Shown in pieces: positions 11,495 to 24,193 of a stretch of DNA of 64,000 bases; the first letter of the stretch is position 1; the number at the start of each line of letters is the position of its first letter. The DNA is from Selaginella tamariscina. Lineage: Eukaryota > Streptophyta > Lycopodiopsida > Selaginellales > Selaginellaceae. Position numbers and translations under genes: made by a program. The notes beneath the pieces were generated by a model, which was not told the DNA's origin, searched no databases, and saw nothing but the letters and a program-made list of their open reading frames with translations. The DNA lies in NCBI GenBank assembly GCA_003024785.1, contig PUQB01000312.1:45836-109835 (forward strand). Reading direction: 5' to 3'.

Positions 11495-14400
11495 CTATCC
11501 TCCCCTCTGCGGCTGTGTAGATGGTGATGGATCTGATGGTCCTGGATCCGTGTGAGCTGGGCCATCTAAGGTATGACCAAATGTACTCAACGAGTCTCGA
11601 ACGACAAACCGTTTCATTCGAACCACGTGAACTATCTCAACCTCATGAGATCCCACCAACTTACTTGATATACCTGAGGACCAACCTTTCGGAGTACTCG
11701 GTAGGGACCAAGCCACTTGTGTAATAAACCAGTTGCAAGCCCAGGTGCAGTCAGCTTGGGAAAACGTACCAGGACTAAGTCACCGTCAGCAAAATCTGGT
11801 GGAATTTGATGTCGTGCATTGTAAGAAGATTGCTGCCGCATTTGAGCTCGACCAAGATGTTCAGCAGACTCTGCACGCAGAAGAGGCAAAACAGCATCCA
11901 AATGTCGAGCCCACATCTTTGCATCCTCGGCACGTGGCAGATTCGATGATAACCCCAATTCACTAGGCAACTTAGGATCATATCCATACAATGCCTTGAA
12001 TGGAGAGATACCAATCGAACTCTGAATGCCTGTTACATAAGCAAATCTCAAACATCGCAAATACCAATCCCAGTCCGTGTGATTGAAGTTCACATACTTC
12101 GAGATCATACCCTTGAAGGTCCGATTCAATCGCTCCACCAAACCATCAGTTTGTGGATGATACGGAGAGGCAAATGAATGTTTTACCCCTAACCTCTCAC
12201 ACAACACTCGGAATACCTCTGCAATGAAAGCGGGGCCATTGTCTGATAACATCCGCTCTGGACAAGAATGCTGCAAAACCACATTATCGAACAAAACAAA
12301 GCTGTTGACATGGCAGTTGCATCCGGAAGAGCACCAACCTCACCCATCGAGTTAAATAATCGGATACAACAATGATGTACTGGTTACCTTGAGAAGAACG
12401 TGGAAAAGGTCCCATTAAATCCACTGCAATTAACTCAAAAGGGCGAGAGACATTGATGGATTCCAACACTCCCATGGCCCGAGTCGTAGAGGAATTCCGA
12501 GTTTGACAAGTGGGACAACTTTGAATATACCTGATCACATCACCACGCATGCTGGCCAATAAAATGATCGGCGCAGCTTCTCCAACACTCGTTGTGACCA
12601 AGATGACCTCCAACAATAGGTGAATCATGATATGCTCGAAGAAGGTGTGGAACATATGTAGAGGGTACAGCCAAACGCCATCTGTCCTCTGGATTTGTCC
12701 CAATAAAATACAATAAACCATCCTGAAGTCGAAACTGAGCATGATATTGTCGAAACCGAGGTTCGGAAGACGGAATTGCAAACGCATCGCGTAATTGCCT
12801 CGTCCATGGTTCATGTTTTTGAGCATCCTGCCACTGTTCCAAGGATGGTAAGTCGGCATCGAATACCTGAGGGGCTTGTATCAAACCGAATGCTGCAGCT
12901 ACTGCATGAGCAGGCAAAGTGGAATCGGAGAGGGGTGCTCGAGAAAGTGCATCCGCATCCACCATTGTTCGCCCAGGCCTGTGCACCACCTTAAAGTTAT
13001 ATACCTGGAGACGTAATGCCCATCTGGCTACGCGACCCACTAAATTCTTCCGTTTTAATAAGGAAGTGACAGCAGCATGATCACACTCCAAAAGCGTTTC
13101 ACTCCCATGTAAGTAGGCATGAAGTCGTTCAAAACCCCAAACAGCAGCAAGGCATTCTTTTTCAGTAGTGGAATAATTCCGCCAGCCGGCGTGAGTACTC
13201 GACTAATGTAAGCCACCGGGTGTCGAATTGAAGAATCCACAGCATCAGTTTGCATCAATACACCACCAATACCAACATCTGAGGCATCTACTCGTAAAAT
13301 GAACGGACGAGTAAAATCTGGGTATTGAAGCAATGGTGGAGTTGTCAGGAACTCTTTTAACTGGTCAAATGCCTGCTGACACCTGCGAGTCCACCTGAAA
13401 GATACCTGTGGACGAACTAACTCCCGAAGAGGGGCAGTTCGATCAGTGAGATGATCGATAAATCGACCCAAGTACTGCACCGTGCCCAAGAAACGTTGGA
13501 CTTCCTGTACTGTACGGGGACGAGGGAACTCTCGAACAGCTCGCAACTTCATTGGATCCACCTGTAAACCCTCTCGAGATATACGGTAAACCCAAGTAAG
13601 TGGTGTCGGTCGAACCAAACACACACTTTTCAAGTTTAACTTCAGGCCAACTTCTCGAAATCGATCAAGAACGCGCCGTACATCACGAATGTGATCCTCC
13701 CAAGAACCAGACCCATGAATGAGCACATCGTCGATAAAATCGGCAGTGATATCAGGCATATCGGAAAGAAGCTCATCCATCATGCGTTGAAAGGTGGCAG
13801 GAGCTGAAGTCAATCCAAAAGGCATGACCAAAAACTCGTAAAGACCAAATGGTGTCCGGAAGGCCGTTTTTGGAATATCCTCCTCAGCCATAGGAACCTG
13901 CCAATATCCTGATGCCAAATCCAACTTAGTAAACCATCGACTCTGACCCAAACGATCTAATAGATCGGCAGAGTTCGGAAGTGGATAGACATCTTTGATG
14001 GTAACATCGTTAAGAGGTCGGTAATCCACACAAAATCGGAGAGATCCATCAGGCTTGGGAACCAAAATGAGGTTCACATGCCCATGGACTCCGTGACGGA
14101 CGACACACTCGTTTACCAATCATATCAGTAACAGCTGTTCGCATGGCTGATAACTCCTTTGGTGACCTGCGTCGAACCGGGACTTTGAAAGGCTTTGCAT
14201 TGCCGGTGGGTATACAGTGTCGAGTCTTCACACGTGCACCTTGGGACAGATCAAATTTGAACAAACTTGCATACTGTTTCTTAAGTTGTTCGATGCAGTG
14301 TGCTCGACACTCAGGTGACGGATCCGGCATTTGAACCTGTTGAGATGAACACCACCCCAAGACCGGAATCAAAGGAGCTGTATGCGTGATACAAACAGCA

Positions 14401-16021
14401 ACAAACTTCTCTGGACGTAAAGGAACAGACTGCAAAGACACAGACTCCAAGCGTAATACAGGAGGAGAGAGTGAAAAATCACATGTACCTTTCGACTGCT
14501 TTAACCAATCACATCCCAGAATGATGTCAAAGACCTGGGAAGGGACAACCCTAAGAGACCCAGAGGGAAACTTACAGTTGGCACCCATAACCAGTGTAGT
14601 CGAAGTGGTGTACTGTGATACTGCACGAGACTGCCCATTACCATATAAAATGTGCAAGACCTTATCTGCTCGTCTCAAGGGTAATGAGCACCGATGCGCC
14701 AGAGAAGTAGTTATGGAAGACATGCTAGATCCTGTATCCACAAGTACTGTGACTGAAACATCATTCACTCGTGCAGAAAATGTGAAAACTGGATGATTTG
14801 GTGGAACTTGCAACCCTTGATATGCATAGCGAAAAAACATGGAGGTGGAGTTTCCATCGCACGGGATCCCTCCGTCGCCCGTACGATTACTGGTTTTCCG
14901 CAACAGATCCACCCGCAAGAGAAGCGTCATCATCTGGAAGCTCATCATCAGACATAATGGCCGCCACAGGTACACCATCCGGAACATATGGTCGCCAGCC
15001 TGGATGTGGTGGACGCCAATCAGGATACACATCGCATGCCCGCCAAGTATGTCCAGGTGCCCAACAGGCCCACAATGAACTTGATTGGGTTGACCTGCAT
15101 TGTTCCGATTCCTCCTGTCACGAATCCGTGGATTTTGACCACCACGGGCAGGAACTGGAGCAGGTGCAGGACGATTTCGTGGAGGTGGTCCACGGGGTGG
15201 GCCCCGAGGTCGACCACGAAAGGCTTGTCGTGCGGGCACATATGCAGCAGCATCAACCTCCATTGGATCAGCACGCTGAACAAGAGGAGCAGGTAACCCA
15301 AGGGGAACACGGCCCTCACCAGGCACCAACTCAAAACGTTGAGCTAGTGCAAAAGCTTCCTCCAATGTGGTAGGACGAAGAGCCCGAACGAATCGAACAA
15401 GTTCGGGTCGCATAGTTGGCCATAACATACCGAGCTTAATAGGCTCAGGCATGTTAGGATATGCACGCCGAACTAAATCCCCGAACCTAATACTAAACCG
15501 CATAACAGACTCACCAGGATGTTGTCGTATCGCATGCAGTTGTTGGAAAGCATCATCTGAATCCTCAACTTTGCCAAACGTACGTTTGAGGCATTCCGTT
15601 AACCGATTACTATTGGCTTGAATCTCCGCAGCCAATCCATTATACCACTTGAGCGCAGGGCCTTCCAAACATGTAGGGAATTCTCTGAGAGCACGGGCCT
15701 CATCCCAACCATGGTAACGAACAATGACTTGGAAATGATCAAACCAGTGGTATACATCATCTCCCGGATCACCACAAAAAGATCGGGGTCGAACCCTCGG
15801 ATTTGTGGCCTGTGAAGAAGATGAAGGAGTACTAGAAGCAGATCCCCCGGCATGAGGCTCAGACGGGGAAGAGGAGGACGGACCCTCAACAAAGCGCTCC
15901 AACAACTTAGTTTGTGCATCAATAGCAGTAGCAATAATGCTAAAAGCCGTCTCCATGTTCATTGTCATGGAAACAAGAAAAAGAAAATGCGGAAGAAAGG
16001 AATACCCAACTTCTCCACCAA

Positions 16022-16225
16022 TGAAAGAGCAGATATATTAAATGAAAATCTGATATATTAGTTTACAAAAACCCTGCTTATATACAGGAGGTCTCCTGCC
16101 ACGTGGCACACATGCGACACGTGGCGCTGACACATGGGGGCCAGATCACCACCCATGTGTCACTACGCATGTGCGTATATACACATGCGTATATACGGTA
16201 CGTTACCTAATATACAGTATTTACA
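16022..16225 (-). repeat. 5' LTR of the gypsy element (204 bp)
   Basis: Its right edge coincides, within a few bases, with the left edge of duplicated segment A. It carries the same TATA-like and ACGTG-containing motifs as its partner, the likely promoter of the element. Confidence 0.9.
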
Positions 16226-17280
16226 ATATATTTAATTTATTAATTTAATTTAAAGTATATATCCATTTAATATTTTTTTATTAATAAGTTTGACCCAAGT
16301 TAATCATAGAAGTTGTTAAAGAATAGAGGTTCAATTGTGTAAACTTGAAGGTTATGCCATTTATTTTAAGAATAAATCTTTAAATTTTCATGATTAAAAA
16401 TAATTTTTTTTTGAAACATTTAATATAAAATTAAGAAAGAAATATTTATAATTTAATTTTTTAACTTACAATTATAACTATATATTGATATTATATTAAT
16501 ACATTTAAAATAAAAGAATTTTAGAAATATATTACTAACATTATATTAATATATATATAGCATGAGCTCATTTTTAGAAATATATTGCTAAGTGCTAATG
16601 TAGGCTTCACAATAGTTGAATGCTGAACTAATTTGAATATACCAGCATATATTATTTGCATTTCCTTCAGAGTATAAATAAAATAATCTTTATAGTTTAA
16701 GTAATAACATATTTAATAACAGATACTCTAATCTATTGAACAAGAAATAAATATCAATCGTATAATTAAAATACTGTATTAAAAAAATTTATAAGAAGGA
16801 ATCTAGAATTCAAATTATATTATATATTTGTACTCATATCATCTGCATTGGTAGTAATATAATTAAACTCATAAATTTTCTGAACTCCTGAATACTTATA
16901 CAGTTTTAAAATCCATAAATATACGTACATCAATCCGTATCTTCTCGTACTATACATTGTAAGATACTGTGTAACAACTCGGCACGCATGGTGACTTTTC
17001 ATAATATTGAACTACGAGATGGAGATAGTAATATTGTTGGTACAATTCTAGAGCAGTGGACTAATTATTTAACAAAAATGCACACATTCTCACAAAATGA
17101 CACTTTGTCACTGTAACGTACCTGTGTGCACGCACTCAAACACCAATCCACGTGTACCATACGTGCGTGGAAACCCTTATTGTCTAAAATAGGAATTCAC
17201 AGCCATTAAACCCACTCCATATTTTAGGTTTGCCATCAAATCTCTTGGCCGACACAAAGCATATTCAGTAGCACATACTG
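16226..17280. other. AT-rich 5' flank of the Q-rich gene (copy A)
   Basis: No coding signal. It is closely matched by 28705-29760. The last 150 bp contain cacgtg-like elements and aaatctcttggccgacac, a possible promoter area; no TATA assignment is secure. Confidence 0.5.
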
Positions 17281-17669
17281 TTTGTCTGTTAGCCACCCCG
17301 TATGTAGATGTCGTCTTAGAGGACTCTCTCAAATATTTTGCTGGAGATGCCATCTTACAAGAATCAAAGAAGCGCTCACCAGAGACTTACAGGAATCAGA
17401 AGTAGCTCTCTCAAATCTTGTTGTAACTGTAAGTATAAAGAAATTATATTATTTATGTGCTGTTTATGATCTAGTGCTATCTCACGTTCCATCTGTATTT
17501 AATTTTGCTGTATGTCTCATTTTATATATAAATTCCAATTCCCTTATTTTTTTTCCCGGAAACCCTAATTTCTTAATTCTGAAAATAATCGATGCAGTGC
17601 ACAGCATGGTATACATCAAGGTTATCTTTCTTGTTGCACTAATGTGAGAGATGTATGTAATGCTTTAGA

Positions 17670-20600
17670 ATGGAACATACTTATGGAGATGGAATGCACT
17701 CTGAAGAGTTTTCCGACAGACTTGCCGTCCTTGAAGACATAGTGTTTCAAACTACTATTAATGGGGTAATATCCAACACAATGTATAACCTTATACACAA
17801 TATATGAACTATACATATGGTTTAATAAACACAATATATGAACTATACAACTTTGTTTACTTTGACAGCAAGATTACGAGGATAAGCTCATTGCTGCATT
17901 CGATTGTGAAGTTGAAAATGAAAAGACTCGACTTCGATTAAAACTCCGCGAAGCTCAGTCTCAAGAGCAGCAAGAAACTCTCCAATTGGTACAACCTACA
18001 TTGTGTGTGAGAGACAGAAAGAACTAAATGAGCTTTTGCAGTTCCTTAACAAGTGGCAAGCAGCCAGCCTCAAGCGTCAACAGCAGCAGCAGGCTGGCTA
18101 TAAACAAGCAACACCTGCTAATATACCTCCTGGTCATTGGAATGAGAGCCAGATTCAACAACAGCTGGCTGATTATAAACAAGCAGCACCTGCTAACATG
18201 CCTCTTCAATGGAATGAGAGCCAATTTCAGCAACAGTATGCTTTCTGTAAACAAGGAGAGTCAGCTTATAAGTTTCTTCATTTTGATGAGAATGGAATAA
18301 TTTGGAATAAGGTAAGAATGTGTGTGTGTAAACATATGAAAATATGATCTTACCTATGTTGTAAAATTTTACTTTTTGGCAGCTTGAGGACATGAAAATG
18401 AAGTACTCGGTACCTTGAAATGATATATCCAAGAATGATTGAGCGGTCAGAATATGTAAGTTTATGCTATTAATTGATTTTAAGTGACTTACAATAAATT
18501 TCTAGATGGCACAGCAGTCGCAAGACCTAAAGCTGAAGATTGCAACAGTAGACTGGCATATCTATCGCATACATTCTTCACTTGATATTCTAAAGATTAC
18601 TAAAGACAGCATTCCAAATGCTCTTACTTTGGACGCTTTGGAGCAGCGTGAGAATCTCATCCTACGTATCCGTGACACACAGGAGAGATAAACACTTCTT
18701 TGGACAGGCAAAATGTTAGTACACGTCTATTCTATGCATCTCTCCACAGGGACTACAGATAGTCCATGTTAGTATACACTGCCTTCTAATTTGTGAACAC
18801 TGTTAGGCTCAAAGTTCAAAGGATATGGAGGACCTGTTCCTTGCGAGTCTCCTCCAACAAGTGTACAATCAACCAGTTAAGTATCAATATACATGCAATC
18901 TCTGAATTCTCATGAGTCATGTATATCATTTATAAATGTTTCACGTGAGATCATTCTTAAATATATTTATATATTATATAATAAATCCCGTAATAGATGT
19001 TCGCTTTTGATCTCAGGAGCTTGCAATCAGAAGGGTGTTATACAGGCCAATAACGCAGTCAACGGGACAGAATTCATAAGTAATCTTCCAATGGCTACTG
19101 CAGGTTACACTACACACACAGTGCACGTGCTGCATGCACGGACACAAACATGCACGTGCATGCTGAATCATTTTGTAAACGTGTTCACGATATCTCTAGA
19201 GATAAAGAATTATTAATTTAAGCTAATTCTCTAGATCACAAGGCTGGAAAAGGTCAACCAACTCAAGTTTCGGTCTGTCAAACTGCGAGATGGATCAAAA
19301 GGTGCCATTAATGTTCTTTTAAACATTTACAAAACCAAGTAAAAACTCTCTCTGCATCTCTCTCACGGTATGTTTACTTTTATCTGTGCAGGGGCTTTTA
19401 CTCCACTGGCAATGATGTGAATAAAGAGAAAGGCATGTCTTCAAAGGCTACTGAAAGTGTCCAAGGTGGTGGAGGATTTACGAACAGTAGTAAATCCATA
19501 TATATAATCTGCGTGTGTTAAATATGCTGTTCTATATTTGTACTTGCTTTTGTCTGTCCACATTGGCTTTACTTTATATGATAGAGATGTAAATATCTCG
19601 ACGCGGGGGAAGGAACCTATACCTTCAGAGTCTAATTTACGAAAAAAGAAACGGAAGACTGAGACTAAGGTACTTTGCACAATATAATATTATATATAGT
19701 ACATAAGAATATAATCGAGAACAAGTAATTTTGATTTTGTTTTATATCTACATGTGTATAAGAACATAGGTGTATGAGATATGTATATCCATATATATAT
19801 TGAAACAACAGCATACAACCTAGGAGAGAGAGAGAGAGATAAAGAGAGCGCTAATCAATTCTTTAACCGCAGTCACTTAAACAACAAGGAAACCAGCAAG
19901 CAGCCAACCTAAATCTTCAACAACAGCAGGCTGGTTATAAACAAGCAACAGACCAGTTTCAGCAACTCCATGCTGGATATAAACAACTAGCACCTGCTAA
20001 TATGCCTCTTCCTGGATGGAATGAGAGTAATATGCCTACTCCTGGATGGAATGAGAGCCAGTTTCAGCAACAGCGGGCTGAAGCTAATATGCCTCCTCGT
20101 TGGAATGAAAGCCAGTTTCAGCAACAGCAGACTGGATATAAACAAGCAGGGCTAGCTAATAAGGTTTTTCCTATGGATGTGGATGAAAGGCGTTGGAGTA
20201 AGGTAAGAATGTATGTTAGGAATGGGGAGAGAGAGAAAGAGAGAGAGAGAGAGCTTTTTAACTGCAGTCACTTAAACAACAGGGAAATCAGCAAGCAGCC
20301 AATCTAAATATTCAACAGCAGCAGGCTGGTTATAAACAAGCAACAGATCAGTTTCAGCAACTCCATGCTGGCTATAAACAACTAGCACCTGCTAATTTGC
20401 CTCTTCCTGGATGGAATGAGAGTAATATGCCTACTCCTGGATGGAATGAGAGCCAGTTTCAGCAACAGCGGGCTGAAGCTAATATGCCTCCTCGTTGGAA
20501 TGAAAGCCAGGTTCAGCAACAGCAGGTGGATATAAACAAGTGGGCTAGCTAATAAGGTTTCTCATGTGGATGTGGATGAAAGGCATCGGAGTAAGGTAAG

Positions 20601-21014
20601 AATGTATGTTAGGAATGGAGAGAGAGAGAGAGAGATAACCAGCTCTTTAACTGCAGTCACTTAAACAACAAGGAAACCAGCAAGCGGCCAACCTAAATCT
20701 TCAACAGCAGCAGGGTGGTTATAAACAAGCAACAACTTTGAATCTGCATAACGAAGACCAGTTTCAGCAACTGCATGCTGGCTATAAACAACTCGCACCT
20801 GCTGATATGCCTCCTCCTATATGGAATGAAAGCCAGTTTCAGCAACAGCAAGCTGGATATAAACAAGCAGGGCTAGCTAATAAGGTTTCTCATATGTATG
20901 AGGATGAAAGGCGTTGGAGTAAGGTGAGAAGAATGTACGTTAGGAATGGAGATCAGAGAGGTGTATGGGCTCTAAGAATGTACATTCACATATTTCATTT
21001 AATCTTCAATGTAT

Positions 21015-21084
<70 letters not shown>

Positions 21085-23464
21085 GATTTTATGTATTTAC
21101 AGCTTGAAGGCATGAAAATGAAGTATTCGGCAACTTGGAGATGATGTATCTTAGAATGCTTAAGCTGCGAGAAAAGGTAGGAGTCGTGGATTTTAACAGC
21201 GTATTAACAATGTATACACACAGGTGGCACACCCATTGCGAAGCCTAGTCCTGCAGATGATGATAGGAGGCTGGTATACGGATGAAATACACTCTGCAAT
21301 CGATATTCTAAAGACTACCAAAGACAACATTCCAAATGGTCTTACTTTGGACACTCTGGAGCAGCGTGAGAGTCTCATCTTATATGTATTAGACAGATTA
21401 ACAAAGAAGAAATCCTGTGAACAGAAGAAAATCTATACTTCTTCGGGCAACGAGAATGTAAGTATATATTTAACATCTCACATGAAATTTTATACATGTA
21501 CATAATCACAAATAAGGTATTATTTATTGTACATTAATTATATAAATAGGCATCAGATTTGATTGCTTGTTTTAACAATCTCTCTCTCTCTCTGTGAACA
21601 TAGCACTCTCTCTCTCTTTCACACACACGCGCATATATGAATGTCACGTTTCTGCAGAAAGGTCCATACATGTAGATGTAAATCTATTCATCCAAATAAA
21701 ATATATGTATAACTTTACGTATTATTATTATACTGATTGCTATGTTATACAGTAGATAAAATTATTATTTTTTAGAAATTAAAGTTGACTCTAACCTGAT
21801 TCTAATCAAGGTCAAAGATGGACTCTACTTTATAAACTTAAGAAGATGGCTTATTAATTTTGTGAACATTGTTAGGCTATAACTTTGGAAGGATATGCAG
21901 GACGTTTGTCTCCTCAAGGTCCACATGCTCCGTCCTCTGCATCAACCAGTTAAGTATTAGACTAATGACGCACATGAATTTATTAAAAGACATGATAGTA
22001 ATTTAAGTACATATTATTTATTATTTTATCTTAAAAAGAAGTTACTCAATTTATTTTAATAAACTATTAATACTTTGGTAGTATACATAATAAATATTTA
22101 CATGTTTACTTTTGATCTCAGGAGCCTTTAATCAGGACTGTGTCACTAGTGCCGCGAACGGGGCGGTAGAGCTCACAGACAGTCTTCCAGTGGCTAGTGC
22201 AGGTTTTACACAAACGCGCGCGCGCATGCACATGCACACTGAATCATTATATAAACATGAGATATGTAAATAAGAATTAATAAGTTCCTCTCTGTCTAGA
22301 TCGTGAGGCTAGGAAAGGACGACCAACTCAAGTTTTGGCTTGTCAAGGTGGTCAAGACGGCGGGAGACAGATCGAGAGGTATCATTAATAACCAGCTCAT
22401 TTAAGTACTCATAAAAATCAAACATACACGTACACACACACACTTTTCTATGCTTAGTTGTGCATTTGTGTAGGGTTGCAGGCAATGATGTGAATAGATC
22501 AAGTAAAGGGAGAGGCATGTCTTCAAAGGCTACTCTAATCTCCAAACATGGCCAAGATAGTGGAGGATCCATTGAGAGGTACTACATTCATATATATAAC
22601 ATTCCTGCAAAAAAACTTAATTTTTACATGTGCATCTCTCTCTCCCTCTCTCTCACGTTTTGTATATAGCGGCTTCTACTCCACTGGCGATGATGTTAAT
22701 AAATCAAGTAAAGAGAAAGGCATCTCTGAAAGCGTCCAAGGTGGTAGGAAGAGGTAGCAAATTCATATATGATACACCTTTGTGTGTGTGTATGTGTGTG
22801 CGTGTGAGATAGAGAGAGAGTCTGTATAATGGTTTTCAACTATAGACAGCGTACTTACTCTACTGTGAATAGCTCGAAGCAGGGGAAGGAACTTACGTGT
22901 TCAGAGGCTGATTTACAAAAGAAGGAACAAAAGACTGAGACTAAGGTACTTATATATAAAGATTATATATTATATAAAATTCTGAATTTGCTTGTGATAT
23001 AGGTCATCAGCGGTTTAGAACAAGAAATTCAGCACTTAAATGAAACATTATTTACCACCAAGTGCAGATATGTGAAAACAGTGCCCACAAGGGAGGAGTT
23101 GAGGTGACTTTCACTTTTCTTGGGATCATTGGTGAATTTGAGGACAAGGTATCTGGTGTGGGTGCGTGCGCGCGTGTGTATGTGTGTGAGAAAGAGATTA
23201 TTTTTTAATTCTGTTTATGTGGATATTAACAGCCAGTCATCGCTCCTTTGACTATACTTGTTCCGCCGTCTTATCCAAACACAACACCAGCTGTTCTGTC
23301 TGACCAAGATCATATCCTGGCAAAGTAAGTTAAGAATACTCATATATATGTAAAGTGTACGAGCCTTATATTGTATTCAACGTGTATGTGTATATAAAAG
23401 TTATAACTTTCTTATCAATATATACAGTGAGGAAATGTCTGTAAGGACTAGGAATCGTTTCTAA
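17670..23464 (+). CDS. Multi-exon glutamine-rich repeat protein, copy A (unrecognised family)
   Basis: I do not recognise this gene. By comparing the two copies I infer these exons: 17598-17765 (ATG at 17670), 17869-17988 (QDYEDKLIAAFDCEVENEK), 18012-18311, 18383-18455, 18506-about 18715, four small exons to about 19490, a basic exon ending KKKRKTETK, then a second set from 19873 to a TAA at 23464. The Q-rich exons repeat a GYKQ...ANMP...WNESQFQQQ theme. The gene is internally duplicated: IHSSLDILKITKDSIPNALTL (unit 1) matches IHSAIDILKTTKDNIPNGLTL (unit 2), and most following exons pair up too. Charged, helical and basic stretches suggest a nuclear coiled-coil protein; that is inference. Copy A has frame-breaking indels in the exons at 18383, 18506, 20268 and 21102, but is intact in others where copy B is broken. 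A possible upstream exon ends at 17428. Confidence 0.55.
19873..20923 (+). repeat. Three tandem copies of the Q-rich exon (copy A)
   Basis: Exons at 19873-20202 (110 codons), 20268-20595 (328 nt, out of frame) and 20657-20923 (89 codons) each start TCACTTAAACAACA after an AG and end GGAGTAAG before GT. Each is followed by a gagaga-rich intron. They encode LGNQ/QQAGYKQ, DQFQQLHAGYKQ and WNESQFQQQ repeats. Copy B has only one such exon. Confidence 0.8.
21014..21082. repeat. (TA)n(GA)n microsatellite in a Q-gene intron, copy A
   Basis: A TA run followed by a GA run. The corresponding stretch in copy B (about 32818-32931) is considerably longer, showing expansion since the duplication. Confidence 0.8.
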
Positions 23465-24193
23465 ATGCAATTAAGTGTTTGGAACAACCGGTATCAATCA
23501 AAACTATGGCTGTTTTTGGGATGAGTCTGCTCTAGAAGTTACCAAAGAAATTTACGGAGAGATGCCTTCAGGTCTTTCTTTTTTGGAAGATGACTTTCAA
23601 GGTTTATTCTGAACTGGATTTTTATATTTTTTTTTTTCATATTAGAAATGTGAAACCTTAAAGTTCATATTAAGTGTTACATTTATATTCTTAATATATT
23701 AAAAATAAATAGTGCAAGATTCATGTTATAATTATGCATGTGCTGCTAATATGAATTATATTAAAATATTAAGGTATATATTTAATATATACAAGTTATA
23801 TAGCGTAATCACTTCATTACCGTGGTAAACGAGCAGTATGAATATATACGAAGATACGTGTGTGTAGTTGCTATAATCAATATGGAAGGATACTCATATT
23901 GAATAATAAATGTACATTTAGCTTGGTTTGTTAGAAAACATTCGAATTATATATATACATATAAATCTTTATAAGTTAACATTTGAATTTGTTATAACTT
24001 ATTTTAGTTTTGTGTTGTGTAAAAACACAAACTGGTACATATATTCTTTTACGTTGGTGTGTATATAACCTAAATGTTCATGTTTTTGCTACATGTATAA
24101 ATTTGTATATGTTTGTATTGGATAATCAATTATGTTTTTTTATAATTAACTTATGTGATATATTGTTTAGTGGTTGTTGCAAAGTATTCGTGT
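23465..24193. other. AT-rich intergenic DNA, Q gene to PPR (copy A)
   Basis: Conserved with 35342-36072 but without coding signal. The stretch after the TAA still looks partly protein-like for about 120 bases, so the annotated stop may not be the ancestral end. Confidence 0.5.

Larger units (their letters stand above)
11290..16225 (-). mobile_element. Ty3/gypsy LTR retrotransposon, nearly whole, broken in places
   Basis: A 4.94-kb element on the minus strand. Parts in its own order: 5' LTR (16022-16225); a primer-site-like TTGGTGGAGAAGTTGGG next to it; gag with a retrotransposon gag domain (about 15300-15968); aspartic protease with VDTGS (about 14735); reverse transcriptase (about 13560-14119, FIDDVLIHG); RNase H (about 13000-13400); integrase (about 11950-12660); a C-terminal tail to about 11560; a purine-rich tract (AGAGGGGAGGATAG) beside the 3' LTR (11290-11494). 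The order RT-RNase H-integrase defines Ty3/gypsy. The LTRs differ only by a few single-base indels, so insertion is very recent. Reading frames are interrupted at roughly half a dozen points. No clear 5-bp target duplication flanks it (left ataat, right atata). Confidence 0.92.

Noticed and set aside
14386-15373. Plus-strand ORFs of 136 and 191 codons
   Set aside because: They are antisense to the gag-protease region of the gypsy element.
18506-18715. K-box of a MADS-domain protein in the Q-rich gene (LTLDALEQRENLI)
   Set aside because: The leucine spacing is suggestive, but there is no MADS domain upstream and the surrounding exons do not fit; I left the family unassigned.
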